Below are positions 60,818-64,000 of a stretch of 64,000 nt of DNA, one piece after another (position 1 is the stretch's first letter; each line of letters starts with the position of its first letter). This stretch comes from Pseudonocardia nematodicida (lineage in GTDB: Bacteria > Actinomycetota > Actinomycetes > Mycobacteriales > Pseudonocardiaceae). The notes under the pieces were generated by a model. That model worked only from the letters and a program-made list of their open reading frames with translations, had not been told where the DNA came from and ran no database searches. The translations under genes and the position numbers were made by a program. Where the stretch lies: assembly GCF_040105385.1 (NCBI RefSeq), contig NZ_JBEDNQ010000001.1, positions 248,001-312,000 of the forward strand, in the 5' to 3' direction.

Positions 60818-61956
60818 GGCCGGGCCCCGGACAGGACGGCCCCGCCTCCGGCGAGGACCGCACAGACGATCCCGACCGTCTCGGCGGCGATGGTCGCGTA
60901 CATCGGCAGCGAGAGGATCCTCCCGGCGGCCGCCTCGGTGACCGGCAGCGGCCCGTCCGCGAACTCGGCGAACGCCGGCTGCCGGTGGCACGGCACCGGG
61001 TAGTGCACACCCCACCCGACGCCGTGCGCGTCCAGCCGGGCCGTCACCGCGGCGCGGTCGTCGACCTGTACCACCGCGAGGTGGTGCACCGACGCGGCCT
61101 CGGGCCGCTGCACCACCGGCGTGCAGCACGCCGGGAGCAGGTCCCGGTACAGCGTCATCGCGGCCCGCCGGTGTGCCGTGGCGGCGTCGAGCGCGGGCAG
61201 CTTCGCGAGCAGGATCGCCGCCTGCAAGGTGTCCAGCCGGCTGTTGACGCCGCGCAGCGGGTGCCGGTGGCGGTCGGTGTCCGACCGGCCGTGGTCGGCG
61301 AGGCACCGCATCCGAGCGGCGAGACCGGTGTCGTCGGTGACGACGGCGCCGCCGTCGCCGAGTGCGCCGAGGTTCTTCCCCGGGTAGAAGCTGAAGGCCG
61401 CCGCGACGCCGACGGAGCCGGCCCGCCGGCCGGCGAACTCCGCCCCGTGGGCCTGGGCCGCGTCCTCGACCAGGGCGAGACCGTGCGCGCGGGTGATCGC
61501 CTCCAGGGCGGGCATGTCGGCCATCTGCCCGAACAGGTGCACCGCGATCACGGCCGCGGTCCGGGGGCCGACGGCCGCCGCGACCTGGTCCGGGTCGAGG
61601 AGCAGCGTGTCCGGGAGAACGTCGACGAACCGGGGCCGCGCCCCGGCCGTGCACACCGCCTCGACGGTCGCGACGAACGAGTTGGCCGGCACGATGACCT
61701 CGTCACCCCGCCCGATGCCGAGGGACCGCAGGATGATCTCCAGCGCGTCCGTGCCGTTGCCGACCCCGAGCGCGTGCCGGGTCCCGCAGAACCCGGCGAA
61801 CGCGGTCTCGAACGCCGCGACCTCCGGGCCGCCGACGAACCGCCCGTGGCCGGTGACCGACTTCCACGCGAGGTCGAGATCGTCGCGCAGGACGGCGTTG
61901 TCGGCGGCGAGGTCCAGGAAGGGGACGGTGACGGTGCCGGGGACGGTGGCGTTCAC
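60814..61956 (-). CDS. DegT/DnrJ/EryC1/StrS sugar aminotransferase (WbpE-like)
   Basis: A 380-residue PLP enzyme with a PLP Lys in SFYPGKNLGALGDGGAVVTD (Lys194) and the acidic ALVEDAAQAHG (residues 161-171). It resembles enzymes aminating UDP-2-acetamido-3-keto-glucuronic acid (WbpE) or other 3-keto sugars. The Gfo/Idh dehydrogenase immediately upstream would supply the keto sugar, as in the WbpB-WbpE pair. The GTG at 61956 overlaps that gene's stop. Other substrates are possible. Confidence 0.9.
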   Translation of the reverse strand: MNATVPGTVTVPFLDLAADNAVLRDDLDLAWKSVTGHGRFVGGPEVAAFETAFAGFCGTRHALGVGNGTDALEIILRSLGIGRGDEVIVPANSFVATVEAVCTAGARPRFVDVLPDTLLLDPDQVAAAVGPRTAAVIAVHLFGQMADMPALEAITRAHGLALVEDAAQAHGAEFAGRRAGSVGVAAAFSFYPGKNLGALGDGGAVVTDDTGLAARMRCLADHGRSDTDRHRHPLRGVNSRLDTLQAAILLAKLPALDAATAHRRAAMTLYRDLLPACCTPVVQRPEAASVHHLAVVQVDDRAAVTARLDAHGVGWGVHYPVPCHRQPAFAEFADGPLPVTEAAAGRILSLPMYATIAAETVGIVCAVLAGGGAVLSGARP

Positions 61957-63032
61957 GAGGCGGCCACCGGGGTCGTGGCGGAGCCGGGTGCGATGGGGGC
62001 CGGGACGAACCCGCCGGAGACCATCGGCCAGCTGCCGCCCATGTCGTCGGCGGTGGCGAGCACGCGCACGATGTCCAGACCCCGGCTCCCGGGGGTGCGG
62101 GGCGTCTCGCCGGTGCGCACGCAGCTGAGGAAGTGCTGGTCCTGCACCAGCAGCGGCTCGCTGTACGGGACGGCCAGCGACGTGATGTCGCCGGTCCGGT
62201 AGGTGACCGGCATGGCGTGCGCCTCGGGCGAGCCGTCCAGCGTGGTCGAGTCGACGCCGGCGTCGTAGATCCGGATCCGTTCGGTGTCGGACAGGTCGTT
62301 GTAGACGGCCATCTTCCGGTCCCCGACCACCGTCACCCGCCGCACCTTGTTCGGGTCCAGCCAGCTGACGTGCACGAACGCCTGGGTGCGGGACCGCTCG
62401 AAGCTCAGCCGCAGGTAGGCGATGTCGGCGTGCCGGCGGCCGATGTTGCGCTGCGCCCACACCGCGGTGGCGGCGGGCATCTCGTCGAGCAGGTAGGACA
62501 CGATCGAGATGTCGTGCGGGGCGAGGTCCCAGACCACGTTGACGTCGCTCTGGTAGCGGCCCAGGCTCAGCCGCGCGGTGTCGATGTAGAGGATCCGGCC
62601 CAGCACGCCCGAGCGGACGATCTCGCGCAGCCGCGCGACCGCGGGGTTGTACTCGAAGGTGTTGCCGACCATCAGCCGGACGTCGGCCCGGCGCGCGCGG
62701 TCCACCAGCGTCTCGGCGTCGGGGACGGTCGTCGTCAGGGGCTTCTCGACGAGCACGTGGCACCCGGCGTCGAGCGCGGCCAGCGCGACGGCGGCGTGGC
62801 TCCCGGGCGGGGTCGCGACGACGACGGCGTCCACGTCGTCCAGGACATCGTGGACGTGCTCGGCGACCCGGATCCCCGGGTGGCGGCTGAGCGCCTCGGC
62901 GAGGCGGCCGGTGTGCTCGTCGACGACGGTGACGGCCACCGAGGGCATCGAGCACAGCACGCGAACGTGTTTCGACCCCCAGTAGCCGTATCCCACGACG
63001 GCCACGTGGACGCCCTCTCCTGGTGATCTCAT
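61953..63032 (-). CDS. Gfo/Idh/MocA family sugar dehydrogenase (WbpB-like)
   Basis: A 359-residue NAD(P)-dependent dehydrogenase. The Rossmann fold begins VAVVGYGYWGSKHVRVL (residues 10-26), the family motif LVEKPLTTT is near residue 95, and the catalytic region includes WDLAPHDISIVSYLL with Asp and His typical of the family. With the downstream DegT aminotransferase it would make a 3-amino sugar as in WbpB/WbpE. A strong GGAGGAGA precedes the ATG at 63032. It is the first gene of the nine-gene operon reading to 54742. Confidence 0.9.
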   Translation of the reverse strand: MRSPGEGVHVAVVGYGYWGSKHVRVLCSMPSVAVTVVDEHTGRLAEALSRHPGIRVAEHVHDVLDDVDAVVVATPPGSHAAVALAALDAGCHVLVEKPLTTTVPDAETLVDRARRADVRLMVGNTFEYNPAVARLREIVRSGVLGRILYIDTARLSLGRYQSDVNVVWDLAPHDISIVSYLLDEMPAATAVWAQRNIGRRHADIAYLRLSFERSRTQAFVHVSWLDPNKVRRVTVVGDRKMAVYNDLSDTERIRIYDAGVDSTTLDGSPEAHAMPVTYRTGDITSLAVPYSEPLLVQDQHFLSCVRTGETPRTPGSRGLDIVRVLATADDMGGSWPMVSGGFVPAPIAPGSATTPVAAS

Positions 63033-63403
63033 CGGATGTCTCCTCCACGGTCTCCGAGCCGATCTGTCGGCTCACACGCCCTCCCGATGCCACGAATCGG
63101 GACCCTCACAGGTGCCGTTACATTGGGAAATGAGAGTCATTCAAATGGCGGAACGGTGGTATGCGATAGGTAGTCGTGCGAGCGCGCAGCGGATTCGTTC
63201 ATGACGGGTGGCTGCATTCTTGGAGTCCGTTGTAACGTGCATCGCGGTGGCGCCGACACGCAGGTCGAAGGCGGTCGATGCCGGTGGTCGGCGCCGTGAT
63301 CGGCAGGTGTTGGCTGCGGCGGGAATGTCCAGATCGTCGCCGGAGGTCACGGTTTCATGCGATTCTCAGAATGTGTTCGATCGACACTCACGGGGAGTGT
63401 GCA
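63033..63403. other. Divergent intergenic region between WbpB-like and Wzz-like genes
   Basis: About 370 bases without a convincing gene. It holds both divergent promoters, the shared 13-mer at 63235-63247 and several AT-rich stretches near 63120-63150 that stand out from the GC-rich background. I see no terminator or complete palindrome. Confidence 0.7.
63235..63247. repeat. 13-base motif shared with 32983-32995
   Basis: ACGTGCATCGCGG, 157 bases upstream of the Wzz-like start. It is the second exact copy of the motif found upstream of sugar transferase copy B. Confidence 0.35.
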
Positions 63404-64000
63404 ATGAGTCTCCAGGCGTATCTACATGCATTCCGGCTGCGCTGGCTCGCGATCCTGCTCTGCGCAGCGATCGGATTACTCGCCGGAGCGGCCGTCCATT
63501 TCGTCGTGCCCCCGGAGTACACCGCCGGCACCTCGATCTTCGTCGGGTCCGAGCTCTCCGGTGATCCCTCGGCGGCCTACCAGCGGTCGCAGCTGGCCGA
63601 GGAGCAGGCGCAGGTCTACACCGAGATGGCCACCAGCGCGCGGGTGCGTGACCAGGTGGCCCAGCAGTTCGGCGTCGCCGACCCGAACGACCTCCGGATC
63701 ACCGCGACCAACCTGCCGGACTCGGAGCTGGTCCAGATCGAGGTGACGGACCCGTCGGCGGCCACGGCCGCGGCGATGGCGAACGCGACGCGCGACGCCG
63801 TGGTCGGGCTGGTCGGCCGGCTCGACGACACCACGCCCGGACCCGATCAGCCCGCCGGGGTCGTCGCGCGCGTGGTGCAGCCGGCCGAGCCGCCTGCCGC
63901 GCCGTCGTCGCTGCCGGTGCTCGCGACGGCCGGCATCGGCCTGCTCCTCGGTGCCGCGGCCGGCGTCGTGGTCGCGCTGGCGCAGAACGCGTCGCGCCGG
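63404..64000 (+). CDS. Wzz-like polysaccharide co-polymerase (partial, C-terminus beyond window)
   Basis: The first 199 codons of a chain-length-determinant protein. The N-terminal transmembrane helix (LAILLCAAIGLLAGAAVHFV) is followed by VPPEYTAGTSIFVGSELSGD, a typical Wzz extracytoplasmic segment, and a second helix (ATAGIGLLLGAAAGVVVALA) near the end of the window. Because CpsC-type proteins stop soon after this helix or continue into a CpsD kinase, the remainder is needed to classify it. The ATG at 63404 has GGGGAG upstream. It is divergent from the nine-gene glycan operon. Confidence 0.88.
   Translation, partial: MSLQAYLHAFRLRWLAILLCAAIGLLAGAAVHFVVPPEYTAGTSIFVGSELSGDPSAAYQRSQLAEEQAQVYTEMATSARVRDQVAQQFGVADPNDLRITATNLPDSELVQIEVTDPSAATAAAMANATRDAVVGLVGRLDDTTPGPDQPAGVVARVVQPAEPPAAPSSLPVLATAGIGLLLGAAAGVVVALAQNASRR

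Overview
The window looks like chromosomal DNA of a high-GC actinomycete, most likely a Pseudonocardia-like member of the Pseudonocardiales. Supporting signs are the strong GC bias with many GTG starts, two mycofactocin-coupled dehydrogenases, a DUF222/13E12 HNH protein behind a mycobacterial-type SOS box, and actinobacterial-style Opp and IclR/LacI arrangements. The species assignment is inference. I see no rRNA, tRNA, CRISPR array, insertion sequence or phage genes.

Positions 1-13,000 hold mixed metabolic genes: the tail of an epoxide-hydrolase-like protein, a DHA2 MFS exporter, a sugar isomerase plus Gfo/Idh dehydrogenase pair facing a LacI regulator across two operator-like palindromes, a mycofactocin-linked block (two SDRs, a crotonase, a TetR regulator and a shared operator), a second TetR regulator divergent from a flavoprotein, a broken four-cold-shock-domain gene, and the DUF222-HNH gene. 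Positions 13,000-24,400 form one minus-strand sugar-acid region: IclR regulator, D-2-hydroxyacid dehydrogenase, a complete Opp-type ABC importer with one permease-ATPase fusion, an RraA-like protein, an enolase-superfamily dehydratase and a KDG-type kinase, followed by a YceI protein. Positions 24,500-28,900 carry a lipoprotein/membrane protein pair, an SMR transporter and an S9 peptidase.

From about 28,900 to the end the window is an exopolysaccharide or glycan island of at least 35 kb. It has five polyprenyl-phosphate sugar-1-phosphate transferases, two flippases (one fused in frame to a GT4 glycosyltransferase), an O-antigen-ligase/Wzy-like protein, two Wzz-like co-polymerases (one with a kinase domain lacking its nucleotide-binding motifs), four or five glycosyltransferases and several sugar-modifying enzymes. 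Two long minus-strand operons (54,282 to 45,584 and 63,032 to 54,742) are built almost entirely of 4-base stop/start overlaps. The first joins a PglF/PglE/PglC-like amino-sugar set to a GNAT acetyltransferase, a formyltransferase, an LLM flavoenzyme, a free-standing amino-acid adenylation protein and a carrier protein. Read together, these resemble a split NRPS initiation module (formylation, adenylation, thiolation) placed inside a glycan pathway, which is the most novel system in the window.

A 20-base palindrome of the form GATCGTCA-N4-TGAYGATC lies about 90 bases upstream of two near-identical sugar transferase genes, with a shorter version the same distance upstream of a secreted hypothetical protein. 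This suggests a small local regulon within the island.
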